Assembly (NCBI GenBank): GCA_008015595.1
Contig: SSFW01000153.1
Coordinates: forward strand, 1-57,013
DNA length: 57,013 bases
Reading direction: 5' to 3'
Origin: Nitrosomonas sp.
GTDB lineage: Bacteria > Pseudomonadota > Gammaproteobacteria > Burkholderiales > Nitrosomonadaceae
Part shown: piece after piece, positions 1 through 8,903 of the stretch
Numbering within the stretch: position 1 is the first letter of the stretch
Layout of the letters: each line of letters opens with the position of its first letter
Made by a program: the position numbers and the translations under genes
The notes under the pieces: generated by a model
What the model was told of the DNA's origin: nothing
The model's database searches: none
Seen by the model: the letters and a program-made list of their open reading frames with translations, nothing else

Positions 1-319
1 AAACCCTAAAACTATTTGAATTTCAAGACCGCAAACGGCTCTAACCAATACTGCAGGGAACTTGAAGCCAAACGCCAGTTGCAGTTTTACGCAAATTTTA
101 ATCTTAAGTCAAGCGTTTAGCATTTGAAAATATCACTTTTATACTTTTTTTAAGTAGCAGTAAAATAAGTGAATGCAGCTAATACGCTTGAAAATTTTGT
201 CGTAATCGTCAAATATGTAAAAAGAAAAATAATTAGAATGCTAATGTTGATGAAGACTTATGATTAAATTCCTGTAGTCTAAAGTTTTTAGATATTAGCT
301 TGGCAAAAAGGAATCAGTG
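1..319. other. Upstream non-coding region before clpS
   Basis: About 320 bases with no ORF I can recognise. Short open stretches exist at the very left edge in two plus-strand frames, one ending near base 42 and one near base 120. They could be the tail of a gene cut off by the window, but neither looks like a known C-terminus. The stretch from roughly 120 to 300 is very A+T-rich and should contain the clpS promoter, although I do not see a convincing -35/-10 pair. Confidence 0.4.
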
Positions 320-634
320 ATGACAATAAGAAATAATCGCGAAGAAAGTGTTCTAGAGGATAATAAAAATAAGCTCAAAACACCTCCGCTGTATAAAGTG
401 CTGTTACTTAATGATGATTTTACACCAATGGATTTTGTCGTAATGGTACTTCAAACTTTCTTTTTTATGAGCCAAGAAAAAGCGATTCACGTTATGCTTA
501 AAGTTCATAATGAGGGCGCAGGAATTTGTGGTGTTTATCCGAGTGATATTGCAATGACTAAAGTGAAACAAGTAAATGATTTTTCTAGGCAAAATCAGCA
601 TCCATTAAAGTGTGTTATGGAGAAAAATACATGA
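320..634 (+). CDS. clpS: ATP-dependent Clp protease adaptor ClpS
   Basis: ClpS delivers N-degron substrates to the ClpAP protease in the cytoplasm. The 104-residue protein has the usual length. The signature [10 protein letters not shown] sits at about residues 31-40 (the degron pocket), followed by the HNEG helix near residue 63 and the CGVY and NQHPL motifs near the C-terminus. The ORF track begins at a GTG three bases upstream. I prefer the ATG at 320 because an AAAAAGG Shine-Dalgarno sequence sits about 8 bases before it. The stop overlaps the start of clpA as ATGA, so the two are translationally coupled, as is normal for this pair. The first 20 residues are the variable tail that controls ClpA ATPase in known ClpS proteins. 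Confidence 0.96.
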   Translation: MTIRNNREESVLEDNKNKLKTPPLYKVLLLNDDFTPMDFVVMVLQTFFFMSQEKAIHVMLKVHNEGAGICGVYPSDIAMTKVKQVNDFSRQNQHPLKCVMEKNT

Positions 635-2871
635 TCGCTCAAGAATTAGAAGCTAGCCTCCATATGGCGTTTATCCAATCACGCCAGAAGCGACATGAAT
701 TTATTACAGTAGAACATTTACTGCTTGCGCTACTCGATAATCCAAGTGCGGCTGAAGTATTAGTTGCTTGTGCAATCGATATTGAGGAATTGCGCACACT
801 TTTACATGATCATATTAATCAACATACCCCTATTGTGGGGGGAAGCGAAGACGTAGATACACAACCAACACTTGGATTCCAACGGGTAATTCAGCGCGCA
901 ATCTTGCATGTTCAATCATCTGGAAAGAAAGAAGTTACAGGAGCAAATGTTTTAGCCGCAATCTTTGGCGAGAAAGATTCGCATGCAGTTTATTTTCTTC
1001 AACAAAAGGGTATTACGAGACTGGATGTAACGAATTACATATCCCATAAAATCTGCAAGGTTTCGCAGAATAACGAGCAAAATAATAAAGCCGAAGAAGA
1101 AAGTGAGAACGAGCAGCAGTCTGCTGCGCCTAGCCCATTAGAAAGTTATACGATTAATCTGAATAACCTGGCAATGGCTAACCGTATTGATCCGTTAATT
1201 GGTAGGGAAAAAGAGTTAGAACGAGTTATTCAAACCTTATGCCGGCGTCGGAAAAATAACCCGTTACTGGTTGGGGAAGCGGGTGTTGGTAAAACAGCGA
1301 TTGCTGAGGGTCTAGCCAAGAGAATCGTAGAAGGGGATGTACCTGAGATTTTGTCTAAACATCAAGTTTATGCATTGGATATCGGAGCGCTTCTTGCTGG
1401 CACTAAATATCGCGGTGATTTTGAACAACGGTTTAAAACTATCCTAAAGCAATTAACTGATAATCCAAAAGCCATTCTATTCATTGATGAAATTCATACA
1501 CTGATCGGTGCTGGCGCAGCTTCGGGAGGTACGTTAGATGCATCGAATTTACTTAAACCGATATTGAGTTCTGGGAGATTGAAATGCATTGGTGCAACAA
1601 CTTATAACGAATTTAGAGGTATTTTTGAGAAAGATCATGCGCTATCACGCCGCTTTCAGAAAATTGAGGTCAACGAGCCGAGCATTGATGAAACGGTAGC
1701 GATATTACGGGGTTTAAAATCTCATTATGAGAAACATCATGGGGTGAAATATTCGTCGATTGCACTAACATCAGCAGCAGAGCTTTCAGCACGATTCATT
1801 GGTGATCGGCACTTGCCTGATAAAGCAATTGATATTATTGATGAGGCAGGTGCTGCACAACGTATCCTACCAAAATCTAAGCAACGTAAAGTGATTGGCA
1901 AAACCGAAATTGAAGAAATCATCGCTAAGATTGCAAGAATTCCTTCTCAGAGCATTTCAAGCGATGATCGTAGTAAACTCAAAACGCTCGATCGTGATTT
2001 GAAATCAATCGTATTTGGTCAAGATGCCGCAATCGATGTGCTTACAACTGCTATGAAATTATCGAGATGCGGTCTAGGAAATCCGCAAAAACCAATTGGA
2101 TCTTTTCTTTTCTCTGGTCCTACGGGTGTCGGTAAGACCGAAGTGGCACGTCAACTCGCCTATATCATGGGAATCCCATTGCACCGTTTTGATATGTCCG
2201 AGTATATGGAGCGGCATGCTGTTTCGCGTCTAATCGGAGCGCCACCGGGTTATGTCGGATTTGAGCAAGGTGGTTTATTGACCGAAACGATTATCAAGCA
2301 TCCCCACTCGGTATTGCTGCTTGATGAAATAGAAAAAGCCCATACTGATATTTTTAATGTATTACTTCAAGTGATGGATCATGGCACATTAACCGATAAT
2401 AATGGGCGAAAAGCGGATTTTCGTAATGTCATTATTATTATGACTACTAATGCTGGGGCTGAATCACTCGTGAAATCAAGTATTGGTTTTACGGAAACTT
2501 CGCAGACCGGTAATGAAATGGCTGAGATTACGCGCTTATTTACACCTGAATTTAGAAATCGATTAGATTCAATTATTTCATTTGCACCATTAAGTAAAGG
2601 TATTATTTTACGTGTAGCAGATAAGTTTTTAATGCAGCTTGAAACTCAATTGCAAGAGAAAAAAGTTGAAGTTATTTTTACTGATGACTTGCGCAATTAT
2701 CTCGCAGAAAAGGGATTTGATCCTTTAATGGGCGCCCGTCCTATGGCTCGTTTGATTCAAGATGTTATTCGCAGTGCCTTGGCTGATGAATTACTCTTCG
2801 GGAAATTGACGAATGGGGGGAAAGTGACAGTTACCATTTCAAAAGAAGGTAAAGTAGAACTTCAATTCTAA
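631..2871 (+). CDS. clpA: ATP-dependent Clp protease ATP-binding subunit ClpA
   Basis: Hexameric AAA+ unfoldase that feeds proteins into ClpP; ClpS docks on its N-domain. Reading from the ATG at 631 (GGAG about 10 bases upstream, overlapping the clpS stop) gives 746 residues, normal for ClpA. An N-terminal Clp repeat domain (about 1-145) is followed by an acidic, Gln-rich linker, AAA module D1 with Walker A GEAGVGKT near residue 215, and module D2 with [10 protein letters not shown]2 contains the ClpP-docking loop as SSIGF, and the sensor region [10 protein letters not shown] follows. There is no middle coiled-coil domain, which separates it from ClpB/ClpC. The ORF-track start seven codons upstream lies inside clpS and is less likely. 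clpP is not in this window. Confidence 0.96.
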   Translation: MIAQELEASLHMAFIQSRQKRHEFITVEHLLLALLDNPSAAEVLVACAIDIEELRTLLHDHINQHTPIVGGSEDVDTQPTLGFQRVIQRAILHVQSSGKKEVTGANVLAAIFGEKDSHAVYFLQQKGITRLDVTNYISHKICKVSQNNEQNNKAEEESENEQQSAAPSPLESYTINLNNLAMANRIDPLIGREKELERVIQTLCRRRKNNPLLVGEAGVGKTAIAEGLAKRIVEGDVPEILSKHQVYALDIGALLAGTKYRGDFEQRFKTILKQLTDNPKAILFIDEIHTLIGAGAASGGTLDASNLLKPILSSGRLKCIGATTYNEFRGIFEKDHALSRRFQKIEVNEPSIDETVAILRGLKSHYEKHHGVKYSSIALTSAAELSARFIGDRHLPDKAIDIIDEAGAAQRILPKSKQRKVIGKTEIEEIIAKIARIPSQSISSDDRSKLKTLDRDLKSIVFGQDAAIDVLTTAMKLSRCGLGNPQKPIGSFLFSGPTGVGKTEVARQLAYIMGIPLHRFDMSEYMERHAVSRLIGAPPGYVGFEQGGLLTETIIKHPHSVLLLDEIEKAHTDIFNVLLQVMDHGTLTDNNGRKADFRNVIIIMTTNAGAESLVKSSIGFTETSQTGNEMAEITRLFTPEFRNRLDSIISFAPLSKGIILRVADKFLMQLETQLQEKKVEVIFTDDLRNYLAEKGFDPLMGARPMARLIQDVIRSALADELLFGKLTNGGKVTVTISKEGKVELQF

Positions 2872-3001
2872 GGCACACAAGATTAATGTTGGTATGAATA
2901 TTCAAGCAAGTGTTATAAAGATTGAAAAATTGGGCCTGGTCTTCCCGTTCTTGGGGAAAATGGTTTTTATTAATTAGATTCTCATTGGAAGAAGGTGAAA
3001 T

Positions 3002-3500
3002 TTACTGCTGTTTCCTTGGAAAAACAGTCAAAAAGTGGCCAGTAGCTATAGCTCTTAAATTCCAGGCGTAGGCGACTATCAATAAATTGATATGATCGAC
3101 CAATAAATCTTTTCAAGAAGTACTTCCCTTTTGCCGCGCGATGCTGCAACATGATGAAATATTTCTGGTAACGTATGACTGTCATGCAGGTTTTATTCGT
3201 GATTGATCACGCTGACGATTAAATGATCTTGTGCGGTACTGGCAATCGATGCCTTGCTGCCATATTCGTATTGCTTGTGGTCTTTTCTCCTGTACACGCA
3301 GCGAGTAGATCTTGTTCAGGCGATTAATGATTTTGATCGCCAGTTTGCTGTCAGTAAGATAGGTACTGTTCTTTTTTTGTAGCGTCGTATCAATAAGAAC
3401 CGTATCTTCCAACGTCTTAGGCCCATGTAAATCAATACTTATTCAGAAAATTTGCTCGACCAATGTGTTTACGCAAATAGACTACTTTCGTACTGTGGTA
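3002..3500 (-). pseudogene. Degenerate IS5/IS1182-type transposase remnant
   Basis: This clpA-cysM gap holds broken pieces of a transposase on the minus strand. One frame reads LHGPKTLEDTVLIDTTLQKK and then TDSKLAIKIINRLNK. After a frameshift another frame reads KDHKQYEYGSKASIASTAQ and then hits a stop. Further downstream come FLKRFIG and, in yet another frame, HINLLIVAYAWNL followed by a stop at about 3002. Upstream, LRKHIG can be read in a third frame. These strings, in this order, match the catalytic half of IS5/IS1182-type DDE transposases (DTTVQEKN, KDHK.YEYG.KASI, INLL.A.AWNL). At least three frameshifts mean it cannot make an active enzyme. I could not identify terminal inverted repeats or a target duplication, so the outer limits are approximate. 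The two ORF-track entries here are fragments of it. Confidence 0.75.
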
Positions 3501-3581
3501 AGACAATATTAGTCAATTTGATCTGCAAGCATACAACCATTTACACTTTATATCTGGGGTGTGGATGTATTTCAGGGACAA

Positions 3582-4466
3582 CTATTTAAACACGTTAGTA
3601 GATAGATAACGATCACCTCGATCACAAGCTATGAAAACGATAGTAGCATCTTCGACTTCATCTGAAATTTTAAGTGCAGCAGCGAGTGCACCGCCTGATG
3701 AAATACCGGTAAAAATTCCTTCTTCGCGTGCTAGGCGTTTTGTCATCGTTTCAGCTTCCGTTTGGGAGACAAAGAGGATACGATTAATGAGTGTTGGGTC
3801 GTAAATTTTAGGAAGGTAATTTTCAGACCATTTTCTGATACCAGGTATTTGAGATCCTTCTTCAGGTTGTACACCAATAATTTTAATGTCTGGATTAGCT
3901 TCGGAAAAATATCGAGCGCACCCCATAATCGTTCCTGTTGTGCCCATACTGCTGACAAAATGGGTAATCGATTGACTGGTTTCATGCCAAATTTCAGGTG
4001 CTGTGCCTTTGTAGTGGGCCAATGGGTTGTCAGGATTAGCAAATTGGTCAAGAATAAATCCTTGACCTTCATCTCGTAGTTGTTCGGCAATATCTCTGGC
4101 GTGTTCCATACCCCCTTCTTTAGGAGTTAAGATGATTTTCGCGCCGTATGCACTCATTGATTGGCGTCGTTCAATACTCAGATTTTCTGGCATTACTAAA
4201 ATCAACTGATAATTCATCATAGCAGCAGCCATCGCTAATGCAATGCCGGTATTCCCACTGGTTGCTTCAATCAAAGTATCACCTGGTTTAATAGCGCCAC
4301 GTTCTTGTGCACGCATGATCATTGAAAGTGCCGGCCGATCTTTAACTGATCCTGCTGGGTTGTTACCCTCTAACTTCGCTAAAAGAATATTGCTGGTTTT
4401 TCCTGGTATACGTTTAAGTTGAACGAGTGGGGTATTGCCAACACAATCTTGAATTGTTTTGAACAT
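3582..4466 (-). CDS. cysM: Cysteine synthase B (O-acetylserine/sulfide PLP lyase)
   Basis: PLP-dependent enzyme that makes cysteine from O-acetylserine and sulfide or thiosulfate. The 294-residue length and the start MFKTIQDCVGNTPLVQL are typical of CysM. NPAGSVKDRPAL carries the PLP lysine at about residue 43, EATSGNTGIALA is the substrate loop, and GTTGTIMG is the phosphate-binding glycine loop. SSGGALAAAL follows near the end. CysM rather than CysK is favoured by length and by motif wording, but the two are close. The gene stands alone between the transposase remnant and a terminator-bearing gene on the same strand. Confidence 0.93.
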   Translation of the reverse strand: MFKTIQDCVGNTPLVQLKRIPGKTSNILLAKLEGNNPAGSVKDRPALSMIMRAQERGAIKPGDTLIEATSGNTGIALAMAAAMMNYQLILVMPENLSIERRQSMSAYGAKIILTPKEGGMEHARDIAEQLRDEGQGFILDQFANPDNPLAHYKGTAPEIWHETSQSITHFVSSMGTTGTIMGCARYFSEANPDIKIIGVQPEEGSQIPGIRKWSENYLPKIYDPTLINRILFVSQTEAETMTKRLAREEGIFTGISSGGALAAALKISDEVEDATIVFIACDRGDRYLSTNVFK

Positions 4467-4560
4467 AGGTGAGCTTGGATTTTTTTAAATACCAATGAAT
4501 AAATGGAATTATTACATACAGGGTACAGACTTGATAAAGCATAGGGTTAATAAAAAAGCA

Positions 4561-4593
4561 AAAACCCTCTGAAATTATATTTCAGAGGGTTTT
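4561..4593 (-). terminator. Strong intrinsic terminator, 14-bp perfect stem
   Basis: The arms AAAACCCTCTGAAA and TTTCAGAGGGTTTT are exact inverted complements separated by a 5-base loop. The stem has a GC-rich core and runs of A and T on both sides, so it can terminate in either direction. It begins 18 bases past the stop of the comEA-like gene on the minus strand, making it that gene's terminator. Confidence 0.9.
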
Positions 4594-4610
4594 GATGAAG
4601 CTAGCTTTAT

Positions 4611-4925
4611 TTACTTAGAAGACAGCTCTTCTTTTTTTACAACCATCTTTTCGGGATCAGGTGCAGCGGCAATTTCATCAACGATTAATTCGTTGCGGAT
4701 TTGATTAATGGTGCCTGGACCAACGCCACTTACTTTCTCTAAATCATCAATAGATTTGAAATGGCCATGTTGATTTCGATACTCTACAATAGCCTTTGCT
4801 TTAGCTGGTCCAATTCCCTTTAAAGCTTCAAACTCCGCTTCAGATGCTGTGTTGATATTAACGCCAGCGAAAACAGTGCTGCTGAATACAAAAAAGATTA
4901 CTAAAAGTTGTAAAAATCTTTGCAT
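4611..4925 (-). CDS. ComEA-like secreted helix-hairpin-helix protein
   Basis: A 104-residue protein with an N-terminal signal peptide (hydrophobic LLVIFFVFSSTVFA, cleavage expected near residue 20). It is followed directly by one tandem helix-hairpin-helix unit: VNINTASEAEFEALKGIGP and then LEKVSGVGPGTINQIR. This is the ComEA/competence HhH architecture, which binds DNA non-specifically in the periplasm and helps pull incoming DNA during natural transformation. Many proteobacteria carry such small stand-alone ComEA proteins whose role in uptake is unproved. The C-terminal 25 residues are charged and lack a known domain. It is followed at once by a strong terminator, so it is probably monocistronic or the last gene of its unit. 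Confidence 0.85.
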   Translation of the reverse strand: MQRFLQLLVIFFVFSSTVFAGVNINTASEAEFEALKGIGPAKAKAIVEYRNQHGHFKSIDDLEKVSGVGPGTINQIRNELIVDEIAAAPDPEKMVVKKEELSSK

Positions 4926-5047
4926 AAAATCTCCTATCGTTTAAAAAAGATTGCCAAGTGAAATACAAATCGTGCAATCAAAAGGCCAGAATATATCGGC
5001 AGATCGTTGTGGAGTTTTAGGCTAGGATGAAAAATCAAATAAAAGGA

Positions 5048-6682
5048 TTAGGCAATTCGGAAACGTGTTTGTTTTAAGATAAAAATTGTAAGCAAAGGAA
5101 TCACAAAACCAATAGCGGTAATAGACATCAGTAATAAACCTAATTGACTATAATCAGCAGGAATAGTGACTTCACCTGTACTGGCATCAATAACTTCTCT
5201 GGATATGATGAATATTTGATTGATATATTTTGTGCATAATTGAGATGCCGATAGTGCAAGATTAGTAAAAGATGCCATAACGGCGAAAAAGGTAGCTTTG
5301 AGTTTCTCAGGGGCTGAATTGGCAATCCAAGCTAGCATGGGAATCATAGCGATTTGCCCTAAAGGCGATTCTAACGCTGTGTCTACGACAGCAATAAAGC
5401 GTGCATCAACGATACCCCCTGTCAACGCGGCAGTCCATTCATGCAATCCAAAGTACATTCCAATGATAGGCAAAGAAAGGATTGTGCCTGCAATTGTCAG
5501 TATTCCGATAATAAAAGCCATCGATCGCTCTGCCATAAAGCGTCGAAAGATAAACATACCTGCGAGCGTTAAGGCGGAACCGATTAATGAGAGCGTTGCC
5601 AGAAATTGTTGGTCAAAACCAAGGTGGTCAATCATCCACCAAGTTGAGCCAGCACCCGGTCCTGGGATGGCTCGAAATACAAAGATTAGAATTGCCGTTC
5701 CAACCAGCATATTGCGTGCTTCTTCATCTAATTCACCCGAGATTTGCTTTATTAGAAAAAGAACGATGGCCATTGATAATGCAAAAACAATCTCTTCTGC
5801 GCCGCTAATACCACCTAATCCTACACTTAATGAGATGACTGTGAAGGCGGCACCTCCCCCCAGAATCCACCAATTGATTGGAGGGGTCTCAGCATGGGTA
5901 TCTAATAGGGCAATCGATTCTTCACGCTTCATTCCTTGTTGCATTAAACGGGTAATATTTTTTCTTCTGAGGCAGCTTGCTAGAAATACTCCACCGACAG
6001 ATACAATGGGGATAACTAGCGCAAGTTGGTAAATAAATAAGTAAGTTGCTAATTTTTCTGATTCAGATAAAGAACCCATATCGTGCATCAGAATGACATT
6101 CAGAATCGAGACCAGTACCCCCCCTCCGATAATTGCTACTCGCCCCAGTGTTTGCATGGTGACATGCATTTGTTTACGAGCTTCTTGTGAGACCGCTTGC
6201 CCATTAGCATCTACTTTGGGAACAGCTTCAACGGTCATCGCATCTGCGACCACATCTTGAAGCACATAGCCGATTGGAGCGAGTAACGCAGCTAGCACAT
6301 ACCAATTTTCGATAGGCATTATGGCTTGCATATCGCTAGGATATCCCAGTAATCCGATCATGATCAACAAACTGAGCATGATCAAGCTGGCACCCAGATA
6401 GACAAGAAAGCCCTTCCATCGCCAAATTAAATCGACTAAGTGACCAAGTGGCATTTTCAATGCCCAAGGTAAGGCCATCCAGAATCCTAATGCAGCTAAA
6501 AATTCTGCTGATAGTCCTAATCGTTCTTTGACATAAAAAGTACCTACAATGGCAGTTAAGCTTGAAATACCAGCTGCTAAATAAACCATGAGCGGCGGTA
6601 GATAAGATAATTTAATTTCACGGCTCAGTGAAAGAACTACTTCATCAAGCCAACAATAAATGCGATTGAGAAATTTAATCAA
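5048..6682 (-). CDS. MFS transporter, folate/biopterin-transporter (BT1)-like
   Basis: A 544-residue polytopic inner-membrane protein with about 12-14 hydrophobic segments. The N-terminus LPPLMVYLAAGISSLTAIVG and the loop LQDVVADAMTVEAVP resemble the BT1/folate-biopterin branch of the major facilitator superfamily, where acidic residues of the VADA segment are conserved. Substrate cannot be read from sequence: folates, pterins or a nucleotide-like solute are possible. A longer cytoplasmic loop with CLRRKNITRLMQQGMKRE lies between the two halves. It is followed by 122 bases and then comEA on the same strand, and lies 29 bases downstream of the htrA-like gene, so co-transcription with the protease is plausible. 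Family-level confidence is moderate. Confidence 0.7.
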   Translation of the reverse strand: MIKFLNRIYCWLDEVVLSLSREIKLSYLPPLMVYLAAGISSLTAIVGTFYVKERLGLSAEFLAALGFWMALPWALKMPLGHLVDLIWRWKGFLVYLGASLIMLSLLIMIGLLGYPSDMQAIMPIENWYVLAALLAPIGYVLQDVVADAMTVEAVPKVDANGQAVSQEARKQMHVTMQTLGRVAIIGGGVLVSILNVILMHDMGSLSESEKLATYLFIYQLALVIPIVSVGGVFLASCLRRKNITRLMQQGMKREESIALLDTHAETPPINWWILGGGAAFTVISLSVGLGGISGAEEIVFALSMAIVLFLIKQISGELDEEARNMLVGTAILIFVFRAIPGPGAGSTWWMIDHLGFDQQFLATLSLIGSALTLAGMFIFRRFMAERSMAFIIGILTIAGTILSLPIIGMYFGLHEWTAALTGGIVDARFIAVVDTALESPLGQIAMIPMLAWIANSAPEKLKATFFAVMASFTNLALSASQLCTKYINQIFIISREVIDASTGEVTIPADYSQLGLLLMSITAIGFVIPLLTIFILKQTRFRIA

Positions 6683-6711
6683 TTGAATTTTATTACTATC
6701 GTTTTAGATTA

Positions 6712-7860
6712 TTAACTAGGTGGACGCTTGCCGACCGTCACTTTGAATGATTTCTCCGATTGACTTCGAATAATGGTTAACAAAACGGTTCTACCAGGAG
6801 GTAAAGCGGCGACTAAATTCAGTACTTCTGCTGAATTACTAATCTCGTCACCATCGACTGCTTGTAAGATGTCGCCAGGTTTTATACCCGCTTGATCGGC
6901 TGGACCATCCTTGAGCACACCTGTAATGAGGATACCCCCTAGCTTTTTTAATTTGAGGGACTCAACCAACTCAGGTGTAACATCGTGCATACTTACACCA
7001 AGCCACCCTCGCGTCACGCTCCCAGTTTCGATGATTTGCTTCATGATTTGTATGGCTGCGCTAACAGGGATGGCGAATCCAATACCCAGTGATCCTCCTG
7101 TTCGAGACCAGATTGCTGTATTGATTCCAATTAGGTTGCCTGCAGTATCCGTTAAAGCGCCGCCTGAATTGCCGGGGTTAATCGCAGCATCGGTTTGTAT
7201 GAAATTTTCAAACGTGTTGATGCCAACTTGTGATCGACCTTTTGCACCGATAATCCCCATTGTTACCGTTTGACCAACCGCAAAGGGATTGCCAATTGCT
7301 AATACAATATCGCCTATTTTTGCAGATTCCGAGTTGCCGATGGTAATACTTGGTAGGTTTTCTAGATCAATTTTTAAGACGGCTAAATCACTTTCCGGAT
7401 CAGAGCCAATAATTTTTGCCTTAGCATTTCGACCATCTACCAGTGCGATTTGTATTTCGCTTGCAGCTTCTACAACATGATGATTTGTCAAAATATAGCC
7501 TTCAGCGCTGACAATAACACCAGAACCAAGGCTGGATGTTTGTTTCGTTTTGGGGCTAAAGCGATCGCCAAAGAAAAACTGAAATGCTTGATCATCCAGT
7601 TGAGGATGAGTCTGCGATCGGACTTCTTTACTGGTAAAGATATTACCAACCGCAGGCATTGCAGTTTCAGCGGCAGCGTTGAAACTATCAGGTATGATAG
7701 AGGGATTCGCGGAAGTATATTCTTTAATTGTGGCAATTTTCCCACGAGGCGTCCATGGAAGTAGTTCTGGTCGCAATGTGGAAACAACAAAAAAGATAGC
7801 CAACAAAATCGTGACGGTTTGTGCAAAAATCAACCAGAGTTTATTCATTTGCAAATTCAT
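6712..7860 (-). CDS. Periplasmic serine protease, DegS/DegQ (HtrA) family
   Basis: Envelope-stress protease of 382 residues with one N-terminal membrane anchor (LWLIFAQTVTILLAIFFVV), a trypsin-like domain and a single C-terminal PDZ domain. Catalytic residues are visible: His in ILTNHHVVEA, Asp in ESDLAVLKID, Ser in NPGNSGGAL. The PDZ carboxylate loop RGWLGVSM and DGPADQAGIKPGDI follow. One PDZ plus an anchor matches DegS-like organisation, where a peptide on PDZ activates cleavage of an anti-sigma factor, but that role is inference. A second start four codons in is possible. Divergent from the Nif3-family gene with 55 bases between, a common betaproteobacterial arrangement. A paralogue sits at 47784-48932. 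Confidence 0.92.
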   Translation of the reverse strand: MNLQMNKLWLIFAQTVTILLAIFFVVSTLRPELLPWTPRGKIATIKEYTSANPSIIPDSFNAAAETAMPAVGNIFTSKEVRSQTHPQLDDQAFQFFFGDRFSPKTKQTSSLGSGVIVSAEGYILTNHHVVEAASEIQIALVDGRNAKAKIIGSDPESDLAVLKIDLENLPSITIGNSESAKIGDIVLAIGNPFAVGQTVTMGIIGAKGRSQVGINTFENFIQTDAAINPGNSGGALTDTAGNLIGINTAIWSRTGGSLGIGFAIPVSAAIQIMKQIIETGSVTRGWLGVSMHDVTPELVESLKLKKLGGILITGVLKDGPADQAGIKPGDILQAVDGDEISNSAEVLNLVAALPPGRTVLLTIIRSQSEKSFKVTVGKRPPS

Positions 7861-7915
7861 ACCTAAGACAATAAAGCGAATATTAAATATATAACTGACA
7901 GGTTGGAAGTAAACA

Positions 7916-8662
7916 ATGTTGCAATATGATCTAGAAAATTATCTTAATCAATTACTGGAAATTTCGCGCTTTCGCGATTATTGCCCAAATGGACTCCAAG
8001 TGGAAGGGCATAAGCAAATAAATACTTTGATTAGCGGCGTTACGGCTTCTCTGGAATTGATAGAGATGGCTATTGCTTGCAATGCTGATGCAATTCTTGT
8101 GCATCATGGTTATTTCTGGAAAGGGGAAGAACCTTGCATACGGGGCATGAAACGTCAACGCCTCAGCTTGTTACTGAAACATAAAATTAATCTTTTTGCG
8201 TATCATTTGCCGCTCGATGCACATTTAGAGTTTGGAAATAATATTCAGTTAGCGCGAAGACTAGGTTTGCAGTACGATGGTACTTTTGGGGAACAAGCAA
8301 TTGCGATGCATGGGCAATTGGCTAATCGTATGATGCTTGGTGATTTTGGGAAGACTATTGCGACTTCTCTTAATCGAGAACCGTTGATTATTGGTGATTT
8401 ATCTCAAAAGGTGCAGCGTATTGCATGGTGTACCGGTGCAGCACAAGGTTATTTTGAAGAAGCGATTGACGCTCGGGTTGATGCTTTCATTACTGGAGAA
8501 ATTTCCGAACAGAACGTCCATATGGCTAGGGAATCAGGGGTTGCCTTCATTGCAGCGGGGCACCATGCAACGGAACGTTATGGCATTCAGGCGCTTGGTA
8601 TGCATATTGCACAACGGTTTGGAGTCAACCATGAGTTTATAGATTTAATGAATCCAGTATGA
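7916..8662 (+). CDS. Nif3/YbgI-family dinuclear metal-binding protein
   Basis: Member of the NIF3 family (248 residues), hexameric dimetal proteins of uncertain function, sometimes annotated as GTP cyclohydrolase I type 2-like. Metal-ligand motifs are readable: LVHHGYFWKGE near residue 65, AYHLPLDAH near residue 100, and AGHHATERYGIQAL near the C-terminus. The start ATG has GGAAG about 9 bases upstream. It diverges from the htrA-like gene. The family motif match is strong but the cellular reaction remains unknown. Confidence 0.92.
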   Translation: MLQYDLENYLNQLLEISRFRDYCPNGLQVEGHKQINTLISGVTASLELIEMAIACNADAILVHHGYFWKGEEPCIRGMKRQRLSLLLKHKINLFAYHLPLDAHLEFGNNIQLARRLGLQYDGTFGEQAIAMHGQLANRMMLGDFGKTIATSLNREPLIIGDLSQKVQRIAWCTGAAQGYFEEAIDARVDAFITGEISEQNVHMARESGVAFIAAGHHATERYGIQALGMHIAQRFGVNHEFIDLMNPV

Positions 8663-8741
8663 CCAGAATCGCTAGCGGGCGCTATGCAGCATAGGGGTTC
8701 TGATTAGATAAACTGGTAGTGCTCATCGTATCGGACTATTT

Positions 8742-8843
8742 TTAAGGCTTATCTTTATCCTTCTTTTTTTTAGGAATCGTCCACCAGATAATGAAAAGAA
8801 AAAGCCCCAACGCAAGTGCTGCTTCAACCACTAATACCCACAT
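8742..8843 (-). CDS. Small single-span membrane protein (33 aa)
   Basis: Not in the ORF track because of its size. The minus strand encodes a 33-residue ORF. Residues 2-22 form an uninterrupted hydrophobic helix (VLVVEAALALGLFLFIIWW), followed by TIP and a Lys/Asp-only tail. This looks like a real one-pass peptide with a cytoplasmic basic tail rather than random reading frame. The frame ends in TAA. It lies divergent to mltA, about 60 bases before it, and antisense to nothing. No family is recognised. Similar tiny one-pass proteins occur elsewhere in this window. Confidence 0.55.
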   Translation of the reverse strand: MWVLVVEAALALGLFLFIIWWTIPKKKKDKDKP

Positions 8844-8903
8844 ATTATTTTCTTGATTGTTTTAATAAAATCGTAATAACAGCATACCACTAACGTGAAT
8901 TTG

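Noticed and set aside
2872-3001. Possible IS terminal repeat near 2930-2970
   Set aside because: I could not find a matching inverted copy beyond 3500, so ends are not reported.
3743-4090. 115-residue minus-strand ORF inside cysM
   Set aside because: Out-of-frame overlap with an intact cysM; no ribosome-binding site and no family resemblance.
5298-6032. 244-residue plus-strand ORF opposite the MFS transporter gene
   Set aside because: Entirely antisense to a clear membrane protein; composition (Ser/Pro/Ile-rich without domain) is typical of a shadow frame.
7450-7764. 104-residue ORF opposite the htrA-like gene
   Set aside because: Antisense shadow of a well-supported protease; no own motif.
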